64,000 nt of DNA. It comes from Lachnospiraceae bacterium (lineage in GTDB: Bacteria; Bacillota; Clostridia; Lachnospirales; Lachnospiraceae). Positions 17,936 to 27,000 of this stretch are shown here, piece after piece. The notes beneath the pieces were generated by a model. That model was not told the origin of the DNA. It saw only the letters and a program-made list of their open reading frames with translations, and did no database searches. Position 1 is the first letter of the stretch. Each line of letters starts with the position of its first letter. The translations under genes were made by a program, and so were the position numbers. The stretch is taken from the NCBI GenBank assembly GCA_015057165.1, contig SVEY01000006.1, forward strand, positions 1 through 64,000, given 5' to 3'.

Positions 17936-18568
17936 CTACTCTTTAAGATGAACTTTCCATCCTGTATCTATTTTCTTTTTTACTACATTCATTGTTTCTG
18001 GATCTAATTGGGGCCAATCACTAACTTTAGAAGCTTTATTAGATACAAAATGTGCTTTCTCGGCTAATAGTGCTATAGGTGTATCTGCAAGGGAATCAGA
18101 ATAGAAATTATCAATCATTGGAAATCCCTGGTCTATTATATATCTGGCTTTTTCTTTTGCATACATAAGGTTATTGGTAAACACACCGTATTTTATATCA
18201 AATTCAGAAGCCACAAATCTAACGCCTAGTCTATTAGCAATAGGCTCAATAATTGCAGTTGGAGAAGCACTTATAATAAGATCATCATCCTTTTTCTGTG
18301 CAAGATACCAGGGAGCAATTTTCTTTTCATTTTTATCCCAATACTTTTCAATTTGTACATCAAAATCGTCTACCAAAGTAAGATAACTAAATAACCTGCG
18401 CTGCATTAAGTATTCAGGTATTTTATCCATTTTATATAAAATAAGTGTTTTTATCATTTTAGGAAAAAATGTAAACCACATCTTTGGATGACGATTCATA
18501 CACCAAAATCCAAAACCAACAGTACAATCAGTTGGATATATTGTTCCATCAAAATCATATACATTCAT
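17936..18568 (-). CDS. HAD-IB-like phosphatase, downstream paralogue
   Basis: A 210-residue HAD hydrolase resembling the SerB/HAD-IB group. Motif I is YDFDGTIY (residues 3-10), motif II LIISASP, the motif III Lys lies in AKEKARY, and motif IV is DNFYSDSLADTP. The substrate is unknown; the long helical cap suggests a small phospho-compound. The ATG at 18568 is set by AAGGAG; an upstream frame is ignored. It is a tandem duplicate of the next gene, about 60 percent identical by eye. Confidence 0.85.
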   Translation of the reverse strand: MNVYDFDGTIYPTDCTVGFGFWCMNRHPKMWFTFFPKMIKTLILYKMDKIPEYLMQRRLFSYLTLVDDFDVQIEKYWDKNEKKIAPWYLAQKKDDDLIISASPTAIIEPIANRLGVRFVASEFDIKYGVFTNNLMYAKEKARYIIDQGFPMIDNFYSDSLADTPIALLAEKAHFVSNKASKVSDWPQLDPETMNVVKKKIDTGWKVHLKE

Positions 18569-18590
18569 GAAATTCTCTCCTTTTTTATTA

Positions 18591-19217
18591 TTACAGGTGA
18601 TATTTCCATCCTGTATCAATTCTCTCTTTTACTTTCTTCATTGTTTTAGAATCAAGTTTGGGCCAATCTGATACTTTAGTCGCTCTATTTGATACAAAAT
18701 GCGCTTTCTCTGAGCATAAGGCAATAGGCGTATCCGAAAGGGAATCTGAGTAAAAATTATCAATAACAGGGAAATTATGATCTATCATGTAACGAGACTT
18801 TTCTTTAGCATACATAAAATTATCAATAAACACCCCATATTCTATATTATATTCAGTAGCTACACATTTGACACCAAGCCTTTTTGCTATAGGATTAACA
18901 ATACAAGATGGTGAAGCACTTATTATTAAATCATCTTCTTTTTTCTGTGCAAGATACCAGGATGCAATTCTCTTTTCATTTTTGTCCCAATAGCATTCAA
19001 TCTGTTTCTCAACATCATCAATCATTCCAAGAAAGCACAAAAACTTACGGTAAAATAAGCATTCTGGCATTTTCCCAATTCTATTAAGAAAAAAATACTT
19101 CGTTGCCTTCGGTATAAATGTAAACAAAAGCTTGGGATGTCGACTCACACACCATAGACAAAATTCTATTGTACAATTTGATGGATATATAGTTCCATCG
19201 AAATCATATACATTCAT
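18591..19217 (-). CDS. HAD-IB-like phosphatase, upstream paralogue
   Basis: A 208-residue paralogue of the downstream gene with the same HAD motifs (YDFDGTIY, LIISASP, DNFYSDSLSDTP) and the same C-terminal ending DTGWKYHL. Differences concentrate in the cap region (about 20-80), where substrate choice is usually set, so the pair may act on different compounds. The spacing is 22 bp and the two are co-transcribed. Confidence 0.85.
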   Translation of the reverse strand: MNVYDFDGTIYPSNCTIEFCLWCVSRHPKLLFTFIPKATKYFFLNRIGKMPECLFYRKFLCFLGMIDDVEKQIECYWDKNEKRIASWYLAQKKEDDLIISASPSCIVNPIAKRLGVKCVATEYNIEYGVFIDNFMYAKEKSRYMIDHNFPVIDNFYSDSLSDTPIALCSEKAHFVSNRATKVSDWPKLDSKTMKKVKERIDTGWKYHL

Positions 19218-19301
19218 ATTATTCTCTCCTAAAACCCCTTCTTCATAATTATATTGAATAATTTAATTAAGTGCAATACAACTACTATAATCCAACAAAA
19301 A

Positions 19302-19324
19302 TCGGCGACCAGTCTGATCGCCGA
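19302..19324 (-). terminator. Terminator of the first Nif11-leader pair
   Basis: TCGGCGA (19302-19308) pairs with TCGCCGA (19318-19324). The minus strand then reads ATTTTTG. It ends the unit encoding the two Nif11-leader proteins. Confidence 0.85.
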
Positions 19325-19354
19325 AAAATACTTACTGCTTCAAGTTGCTTATCG

Positions 19355-19636
19355 TTAATCCCTGAATTGCCATTCAGCGCCACAAGAATTACATCTCCAT
19401 TTGTAATAACCACCTGATCTCTCATACTTCTCACAATTCTTTTCGCCACAAGTAGGACATTTTACAGTGGGTGCTTTCCTTGTGAAACAGCCACCACCTG
19501 ATACAGCTTCAAGCTGCTCATCGCTAAGCTCAACTCCCTCTGCCTTAGCAAGGTCAAGTAATTCTTTTGTGCTCTTGCAATTATCAATCTTCTTGATTTG
19601 CTCCTCTGTTAATCCCTTTAATAATTCTTCTCTCAT
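19355..19636 (-). CDS. Nif11-leader zinc-ribbon protein 1
   Basis: A 93-residue protein with a 48-residue Nif11-type leader (begins MREELLKGLTEEQIKK, ends EAVSGG) and a Cys-rich tail. The tail starts G-C, then has CPTC and CNSC about 18 residues apart, with aromatic residues between. The leader family (TIGR03798) normally precedes RiPP core peptides cut at Gly-Gly. The tail looks like a zinc ribbon instead. The leader has a Cys near position 20, as in all seven copies here. It follows Nif11-leader protein 2 by 18 bp in the same transcript. No lanthionine synthetase or peptidase-exporter is in the window. Confidence 0.85.
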   Translation of the reverse strand: MREELLKGLTEEQIKKIDNCKSTKELLDLAKAEGVELSDEQLEAVSGGGCFTRKAPTVKCPTCGEKNCEKYERSGGYYKWRCNSCGAEWQFRD

Positions 19637-19654
19637 AGTTATTACCCCCCTAGA

Positions 19655-19954
19655 TTAATTAGTTATATTAAGTTTAGGTGTGCCATCCTCATACCACTGA
19701 TAGCCACAGCTTCGACACCAATTATAGTACATCTTTTTCTTCCTATCATAACCACCAGCGCCAGGTTTTCCACCACATTGTGCACACTTTTCTGAATTCA
19801 ACAAACAAGCTCCACCAGATATTGCACTAAGCTGTTCATCAGTAAGTTGTATTCCCTCTGCTTTAGCTAGAGCAAGTATCTCATCTGCATTCTTACACTC
19901 ATGAACCTTCTTAATTTGCTCTTCTGTTAATCCCTTTAATAATTCTTCTCTCAT
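19655..19954 (-). CDS. Nif11-leader zinc-ribbon protein 2
   Basis: A 99-residue member of the same family. The leader ends SAISGG at residue 48 and is followed by A-C. The tail carries CAQC and CRSC around a Gly/Lys-rich loop and an aromatic stretch (MYYNW), then a polar C-terminus (GTPKLNITN). Its promoter-type element lies at 20025-20054, 71 bp upstream of the ATG and within the gap after the clostripain-like gene. Confidence 0.85.
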   Translation of the reverse strand: MREELLKGLTEEQIKKVHECKNADEILALAKAEGIQLTDEQLSAISGGACLLNSEKCAQCGGKPGAGGYDRKKKMYYNWCRSCGYQWYEDGTPKLNITN

Positions 19955-20024
19955 AGTAAGTACCTCCTTAAATTAGCCTTTCTATTCTTTCTCACTTTAA
20001 TAAATTCTTTATCTTACATCTATA

Positions 20025-20054
20025 TATACACATTTATTATATAAAATGCGACAT
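20025..20054 (-). promoter_or_regulatory. Shared Nif11-regulon element A
   Basis: On the minus strand: ATGTCGC, 15 bases, TGTGTATA. On the plus strand TATACACA starts at 20025 and GCGACAT at 20048, 23 bp apart. The same two boxes with the same spacing occur at five other places in the window. It is read as a promoter or activator site 71 bp before Nif11-leader gene 2. Confidence 0.85.
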
Positions 20055-20072
20055 TTTTCCAAAATTCTTATT

Positions 20073-21866
20073 CTATTTATCCATCGCAAAAATATCAGAC
20101 TTAAATTCTTTACCAAACATATCAACAGCAACAACTTGAACAAAGTATTTAGACACATTAATATCTCTACTATTAAGCGTCAATCCATTTCTATCAATTG
20201 TAAATCTCTTACCATTTACTTCTATCTCATCTCCTGGTTTTAGTGGAAACACATCCCTGCTTGCAGTTCCTACGTCATTATCAAATAACACTACCCCTAC
20301 TTGCTGAAGCTTATTAGAGAACAAACCATTTAACACTGCAAATCTAAAGGATTCAGGGACTCCATTTCTTGTGACTTTACTCATATATATTTCAGCGTCA
20401 GTAGAATCATCTACTTGAGTAGCCATAACAGGATGTCCTTCAATCTCGAAGCATTTCCCATCATAATCAACCGTAAAATCAAGATTATTCCAGTCTGCAT
20501 CCTTGTCATTAACATACTTACTTATTATAGGATTACCTAAAGAACCGTCTTGATTCTGTTCGTAAATTGTATATGTTACATTGAGAAGATAACGACCACT
20601 TTCAGGTGTTAATGTAACATGGAACTTATTATCATCCCCCATATAACCTGCATTCTTATAGCTTATAGTAGTCTCTGGAATATTATTGAATATATCTCTT
20701 ATAAGTTTACTATATGATTCACTAGGACATATCTTAAGATACTCTTGTATCTCATCCATATAATAATGACTAGGATAATATACAGACAGCCCTGTTGCAT
20801 TAGATTTGATATCTCCGTTTACTTTATATAGAATAGCATTCTTAACAGCGCTATCAACAGCATTGGCCTTCTCATTATTAATCTCACGGGAACTAAGATT
20901 ATATATATCGTAACCTGAAAGCTCATGTGCAGCTCCTGCAAGATCAACAAAATTGTCCATGTGACCATTTGAATTGGCTCCAAAGGAAGCTGAATTCTTA
21001 ATAGCAATTCTAAGAGCTAATCGCCCATCACTACTATCCATCTCATCATCAATATCTGTCATCATTTCATCGAAGGCTTTAGATATTGTCTCAAAGTTCG
21101 TAAGGTCTACAGCAGATAAAGTTGCTGTAGATGCCTTGTCTACCTTAGTACATTTATCCATATATCCATCACATATATCCTTGGCTAAATCTTTACCTGC
21201 CTTCTTAGATAAGGACTTTCCAATAGTACTATAATCCCATCCCAAGCCAACTTCATAATTCTGAGAAGCAATAAGCATATCAGAAAACTTAGATAGAGCA
21301 TTTGCAACTTCGTAATCTGCCATAAGACATGCATCAAAGCCAACTACTGATAATCTCTTACCATTAAGTCCTTTATCTAACGCTTCTTCCATCTCTGGAA
21401 TAGTAAGGGTATCGTTACTATACTTCTCATCAAAGCATGCACCCTTAACAGTTCCACCACCATGATCCCACAGAAGTAGCATTGTATTATCAGATGGATA
21501 TGTAGTAGTACCAAATTCCACAAAATCACGTAAAGTATTAGAATCTCCCATATTAGCATCATCAAGACGTGCAAGTTCTTGTAACTTATGATCTTTCACA
21601 AGGTAACGCACTATCTTGTCATTAGGGATGTCATTCTCTTGCCACTTGTTAGCACCACCTGTCTGAATAACAACATTTACATTATTAGGGATATTAGAAT
21701 CTAACAGTTCCTTAATATTCTCACTGGCAATTCCCGTCTTAGACTCAAGGTCTGAGCCACACATGTAGATAAGAAGGGTTACGGAGGAAGGCGCTTTGCT
21801 ACAAGAACAAAGTGCCATAACAAGAACAAGTATCATAATTGGAAGTACAATTTTCTTATGTCGCAT
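20073..21866 (-). CDS. Clostripain-like (C11) peptidase lipoprotein
   Basis: A 597-residue exported cysteine peptidase of the C11/clostripain family. A signal peptide (1-21) ends in a LCSC lipobox, so it should be anchored outside the membrane. The catalytic His is H135 in LWDHGGG and the Cys is C180 in GFDACLM, which is the family signature. The N-terminal 200 residues form the caspase-like fold; the C-terminal 200 (about 385-597) look like beta-sandwich repeats. Clostripain cuts after Arg/Lys. The ATG at 21866 is set by GGAG; it lies 17 bp after the SpoIIE gene. The two Nif11-leader genes follow it. Confidence 0.88.
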   Translation of the reverse strand: MRHKKIVLPIMILVLVMALCSCSKAPSSVTLLIYMCGSDLESKTGIASENIKELLDSNIPNNVNVVIQTGGANKWQENDIPNDKIVRYLVKDHKLQELARLDDANMGDSNTLRDFVEFGTTTYPSDNTMLLLWDHGGGTVKGACFDEKYSNDTLTIPEMEEALDKGLNGKRLSVVGFDACLMADYEVANALSKFSDMLIASQNYEVGLGWDYSTIGKSLSKKAGKDLAKDICDGYMDKCTKVDKASTATLSAVDLTNFETISKAFDEMMTDIDDEMDSSDGRLALRIAIKNSASFGANSNGHMDNFVDLAGAAHELSGYDIYNLSSREINNEKANAVDSAVKNAILYKVNGDIKSNATGLSVYYPSHYYMDEIQEYLKICPSESYSKLIRDIFNNIPETTISYKNAGYMGDDNKFHVTLTPESGRYLLNVTYTIYEQNQDGSLGNPIISKYVNDKDADWNNLDFTVDYDGKCFEIEGHPVMATQVDDSTDAEIYMSKVTRNGVPESFRFAVLNGLFSNKLQQVGVVLFDNDVGTASRDVFPLKPGDEIEVNGKRFTIDRNGLTLNSRDINVSKYFVQVVAVDMFGKEFKSDIFAMDK

Positions 21867-21882
21867 AGTTTTATCTCCAACT

Positions 21883-23628
21883 TTATTTGCTTTTATATTC
21901 CACACAAAGCATTGTTAAATCATCAAATTGAGTAGTATCCTTTGAAAATTCATCTACATCTTCTCTAATGCCTCTAAGAATTCCTTCTGGAGACTGATCT
22001 TCTATATCATTTATTCTACTCTCTAATCGCTCCATTCCATACATTTCTCCAGAGGAATTAACTGCTTCAGGAATACCATCAGTATATACAAATATAGCAT
22101 CACCTTTATTAAGTGATAACTCGTAGTCTTCATAATTTGTACCTGGAAGCACGCCTACCATCTTTTCTCGCTTATCCTCATAGATTTTAAAGCCTTCATC
22201 CTTTGTCCTAATAAATGGATATTCATGTCCCGCATTAGTACATTTTAAATTACCAGTTCTAAGATTAAGAATTCCCATCCATACAGTAACAAACATCATC
22301 TCATCATTATCAATACTAATCTGATTATTAACATCTGTAAGAATTTCCCCAGGACTACCACCATTCTTAGCACGATAGTTAATAAGTATCTTAGTAGACA
22401 TCATAAATAGTGCTGCCGGAATACCCTTGTCTGATACATCAGCAATAAGAATAAACAGGTTATCATCATCTATCATGAAAAAGTCATAGAAATCTCCACC
22501 GACTTCTTTTGCCGGAGACATACTGGCATACAAATCAAATTCTTCTCTATCAGGGAATGCAGGAAATATATTAGGAAGCATAGATGCCTGTATTCTCTTT
22601 GCCATATCAAGCTCTGTATTAACCCTCTCTCTTTCAGCAGTTATCTTCGTTAGCTTATTAGTCCCTTCTATAATACGTCGTTGCATTGAGCGAATCTCGT
22701 TATACAAATCTCCAATCTCGTCATTGGACTTTATAGGAAGATTAATTACATCTTCCATAGAAAAACCCTCATCCTCATTCTTGGCAAATCCTGTAGCGCC
22801 CTGAGATAACTGCTTAAGTGGTTTTGTCGCAAACTTCCTGGTTAGTAAAAGGCTTATAAGAATTACCACAAAAGTTAATACGATAACAAAGACAGCACTA
22901 TTGATTAAAAACCAGTTTCTATCCTCAGTTACATTACTCAAATCAAAATCCACACATACATGTGCAACCAGTTCATTACCATTTATATCAGTATCTGATA
23001 TAACCTCTGAGGCAGTACAAATCCACTCTCCCTTGTATTCGTAAACAGTTGCATCAATTGGCTCATCATCTTTATATGTTGCGAATTCTTCTACCGGATC
23101 ATCTACGCTTCCAATGAATGTGAGCTTTTCCGTTGGGTCCATCAGGTTATATGTAACACCGTTCTTCACATACTGCAAATATACACTCTTAAGATTGAAT
23201 ATTTCCTGTTGTTTTTTCAAATAATTACTGAAGGACATATACTCTTCATAGAATGTATTATTTCGCTTTACTTCATTTCCATTTTCATCCACATCTTCTT
23301 CAAAGGAATAAATGGATGGACGTGCTTTCATCCAGTCGATAATATATTTGTCATCATTAGATTCAATTGCCTGTCTTTTCGCCTCCTTAAAACTTTCGTC
23401 ATTAATCATATCCACGTAAGCGGATACAGGTACTGCTCCAGCAAATCCCTCAGTTATTGAATCTGCCACCTGATTGGCACGTTGATAATATATTTCGTTA
23501 ATCTTCTGCTCATAGAATATATCTGTAACTAGTAAAAGAACTATCGCGAGTACAACCATACCAATAATGGTCATAATATTCAATTTAAATCCTAAATCAA
23601 ATCTATGTTTTATTTTCTCTTTCTTCAC
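21883..23628 (-). CDS. Membrane SpoIIE-type PP2C phosphatase, second copy
   Basis: A 581-residue sensor phosphatase with the same plan as the one at 14643. TM1 is at about 18-38, an extracytoplasmic sensor at about 39-230, TM2 at about 232-256, HAMP at about 257-312 and SpoIIE PP2C at about 345-578 (GGDFYDF, DVSDKG, GDAIFVYTDG, QFDDLTML). The sensor domain differs from the first copy. It is divergent from a STAS gene and upstream of the clostripain-like gene. No HATPase partner is adjacent. Confidence 0.92.
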   Translation of the reverse strand: MKKEKIKHRFDLGFKLNIMTIIGMVVLAIVLLLVTDIFYEQKINEIYYQRANQVADSITEGFAGAVPVSAYVDMINDESFKEAKRQAIESNDDKYIIDWMKARPSIYSFEEDVDENGNEVKRNNTFYEEYMSFSNYLKKQQEIFNLKSVYLQYVKNGVTYNLMDPTEKLTFIGSVDDPVEEFATYKDDEPIDATVYEYKGEWICTASEVISDTDINGNELVAHVCVDFDLSNVTEDRNWFLINSAVFVIVLTFVVILISLLLTRKFATKPLKQLSQGATGFAKNEDEGFSMEDVINLPIKSNDEIGDLYNEIRSMQRRIIEGTNKLTKITAERERVNTELDMAKRIQASMLPNIFPAFPDREEFDLYASMSPAKEVGGDFYDFFMIDDDNLFILIADVSDKGIPAALFMMSTKILINYRAKNGGSPGEILTDVNNQISIDNDEMMFVTVWMGILNLRTGNLKCTNAGHEYPFIRTKDEGFKIYEDKREKMVGVLPGTNYEDYELSLNKGDAIFVYTDGIPEAVNSSGEMYGMERLESRINDIEDQSPEGILRGIREDVDEFSKDTTQFDDLTMLCVEYKSK

Positions 23629-23667
23629 ACTTGTCTCCTATGGTAAAAAATACGACATTACTGGTCG

Positions 23668-23696
23668 TTGAATTTTGAATATTTCTATTATATAAT
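23668..23696 (+). promoter_or_regulatory. Promoter of the second STAS gene
   Basis: TTGAAT (23668-23673), a 17-bp spacer and TATAAT (23691-23696). A strong ribosome site (AAGGAGG) lies before the ATG at 23757. Confidence 0.8.
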
Positions 23697-23756
23697 AACA
23701 GATGCATCAAACATTAACATATTTATAAAAAAATCACTTATATAAGGAGGGCAACA

Positions 23757-24056
23757 ATGGCAACTACATTTGAACAATCCGGTAGCATTCTTACCGTCAA
23801 ACCTGAAGGAAGAATTGACACCAAAACATCTCCCATTCTAGAAAGCGATATTCAAAAGTACATAGATTCCACTGACAACATGATCCTAGATTTCACAAAT
23901 GTAGATTACATTTCGTCTGCTGGAATGCGCGTATTACTTGCACTCCACAAAAGATTAAACAAAAAAGGTGGAACTTTTAAAGTAATTAATGTCAAAGACT
24001 CCATCTTAGATATTTTTAATCTGGTTGGTTTTTCCAATATGGTGGAAGTCAATTAG
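23757..24056 (+). CDS. STAS anti-sigma factor antagonist, second copy
   Basis: A 99-residue STAS domain with the phosphorylatable Ser in YISSAGMRVL near residue 58. It is divergently transcribed from the second SpoIIE phosphatase, its likely partner. Its last 8 bp overlap the 3' end of the convergent NRPS gene. The kinase partner is not adjacent; candidates in the window are the HATPase at 16321 and the MATE-HATPase fusion at 42288. Confidence 0.92.
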   Translation: MATTFEQSGSILTVKPEGRIDTKTSPILESDIQKYIDSTDNMILDFTNVDYISSAGMRVLLALHKRLNKKGGTFKVINVKDSILDIFNLVGFSNMVEVN

Positions 24057-27000
24057 TATTAGCTTCAAAAAATCCAAATGTACTCAGCATATCCATTGAT
24101 GTTTCAATATAATCTGTCGAAGTAATGGACCATTTAAATCCCAGACGATATAATGCTTTGACTGTAAAACTGTTGTCAAAATCGTTCTCTGCTCTAATAT
24201 CATCATCATCCATATTATAATTAATTAGTGGTGATACGTACTGGTTCATATTCTCATCTGATATCATTTCTCTAAGCCTGTCATTAAATTCCGACTCGTC
24301 AACAATATCAATGTTATATCCCATGTCCTTTAAAGCATAAATGATATCACCCATTTCTACACTATGTGAATTATATACATGGAATACATTAAATTCCTTA
24401 CCTGTGCCAGACAAAGTAACGATTGCCTTGGCAACTTCGTCAATAGGCGAGAATTCATCTACTTCATCAAGGTCCTGCACAGGGAAGCATCCAAGTGCTA
24501 CATAAGCTTTAATTGTATTCATAAAGTTATTAGTATGGAAGTTAACCTGGAACTCACCATCACTGAATCTGCTCATAAGGTTACCCACTCTCATAATCTT
24601 AGCATCCAAGCCTTCTTTTTCCATAGCTTCTACCAGGTACTTTTCCGCAAGGTATTTTGTATAAACATATGCATTAGATTCAACTTCCTGACCTATATCA
24701 AGATTGCTTTCATAAAGCGTTACTCTATCTGCGTCTTCACCTATGCTATCTCCACCAACAGACACGGTAGAGACATGGATTAATCTGCTATTAGTTGCGA
24801 GACATAATTGGGCAAGGTTAATAACACCATCTGTATTAACCTTCTTAAGTACATTAACATCACCAAAATGCTTTACAATAGCAGCACAGTTAATAACAGT
24901 ACTAAAGTCGTACTCTTTAACCACATCTAGGCTATCTGGATTAGAGATATCTACTTCTAATACTTCTATACGATTATCCCACTCATCATCATAAGCTTTA
25001 TCAAAATAATAGAAGTAAATCTGCTTTAATCGCTCCATGGATGACTTACCATTATTATGCATTAGACAATAAATCTTATTATCACCATTCTCCAATAATT
25101 CATCAAGAATATGAATACCTAGAAATCCTGAGGCACCAACAAGAAGTACATTGCCTATATCTTCTCTTGTAATCTCATCCACATACTCAATAGTATTATG
25201 TGATAGAACTTTCTCCGATTCCACCTGTGTCTCTGGCTCATCTGTCGTATCTGATATAGAAGCATCTGTTGCAGCACCAAACTGTATCTCATTCTTCTCA
25301 TCAACAAGTATCGCAAGTTCTCTTGGTGTTGGGTGATCGAAGATATCCTTGTAAAGCACAGGAAGATCCTGGGACATTGCCGCCATCATAACCTTTGCTG
25401 CAGAAAGGGATGTTCCACCAATTTCGAAGAAATTATCATCAGGTCCCACACTACTTGAACCAAGAATCTTCTTAAATATCTCTACAAAAGTATCGACATA
25501 AGCCTTATTAGCCTCTCCTGATACATGACTTGCCTTACCAGCAGCCTTATCTTCCTTAGCAGATGAAGTCTTGACACTTTCCTTAGTAAGCTTCTTAACA
25601 GCTTCAATATTCATAACCTCTGCCATAGAGTTTTTACTAATAAAGCCATCTACAATTGCATCTAACAATTCAGAGAATCTGTCTATTGTAAATGTACCAT
25701 ACTTACTTCCATCACACTCGAAGCCATATTCAATATCATCTCCTTGAATAGATATATCAAGACCAAATGGCGACTTCTCCTGATCTAAATCTACAGATAC
25801 TTCTGTTGCCTTACTGCCACCGAGGACTACATCGTCATCCCCTTCTCCCTGATAAGCAAATAGTATGTCAGAATCAAGTCCATAACTACTGCTAAGCTCT
25901 GAGAAGCTTACAATATCATTAGCCATTGCATTAATTAAATAGTTCTGGCATTCAGTGATATATTTTACAACAGCATCATTTGTGTGCGCCTCTAGGAGTA
26001 CAGGAAGTGTCTTAACAAGCATTGTTACACTACGACTTGTTCTAGAATCACTTCGACCATTATAAATTGTTGCAAATAAAGCCTTGTCAGTACCTGTATA
26101 TGACTTAAGAGCCATGCCGAATACGGCTGTAAAGAAAGCATTAAGGGACAATTGCTTCTCTTCACAATAATCCTTAACCTTCTTAGCCGCAACCTTACTT
26201 ATTACACTGCTATAGTCTTCTCTTGAGGTGTCAGGATTCTTCTCTTCATCAGGAAGAATAACAGGGTCTACATTATTAAAGATACCGTCATAGAAACTTT
26301 TAGCCTTATTGAATCTAGAGGATGCTCTAAAGGCCTGTTCAGTTAGTCCAACCTCGTATCCGCTGAATTCTTCTGATTCTATTTCTTCGCCCTCATAGGC
26401 ACGATTAATATCTTCTAATAGAATATCAAATGACTCGCCGTCAGCAATGATATGATGAAGGTCTATAAATAAATATTTGCCATCACTTGTATCATACAGA
26501 CTTACTCTGTATAATTCCTCTCCTGATAATAAGTCAAATGGTTGAATGATCTCTTCTACACTTGGAAGAACATCACCTATCTTAACATCAATTGGATGAA
26601 CTTCATTTCTTAAGGCAACTGCATCATCATCCACATTCTTAATAGTCATGTAAATGTATGGATGAGCCATGAAAGCAGTACTTATTGCATCCTTGAGCTT
26701 ATCCATATCAATATCATCAGATAACTTATATAGGAACGGAATATTATATACAGTAGTTCCAATAAATCTCATACTCTCAACAAAGATACCCATCTGAGTC
26801 ATTGTAAGAGGATACTCATCTCTAAGCTCAAGATCAATCTCATCAACTGTTTCTTCTAGAAGGGCCTCAATCTCAACAATAGTCCTGTTATCGAATACAT
26901 CAGAGATTCGTATATCCTTATCAAACTCATTAGATAAAAGTGAGCATAACTTAATACATCCAATTGAAGAAAGACCAGCAGAGAATAAATCAGTCTTAAT

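Noticed and set aside
19355..19954. Complete lanthipeptide cluster
   Set aside because: No LanM/LanC, radical-SAM or C39 exporter gene is within the window.
21855..21866. GCGACAT at the start codon of the clostripain-like gene as a regulon element
   Set aside because: It is coding sequence (ATGCGACATAAG) and has no partner box at the required spacing.
23651..23660. TACGACAT near the second SpoIIE start as a regulon element
   Set aside because: No TATACAC box at the fixed distance and one mismatch in the GCGACAT box.
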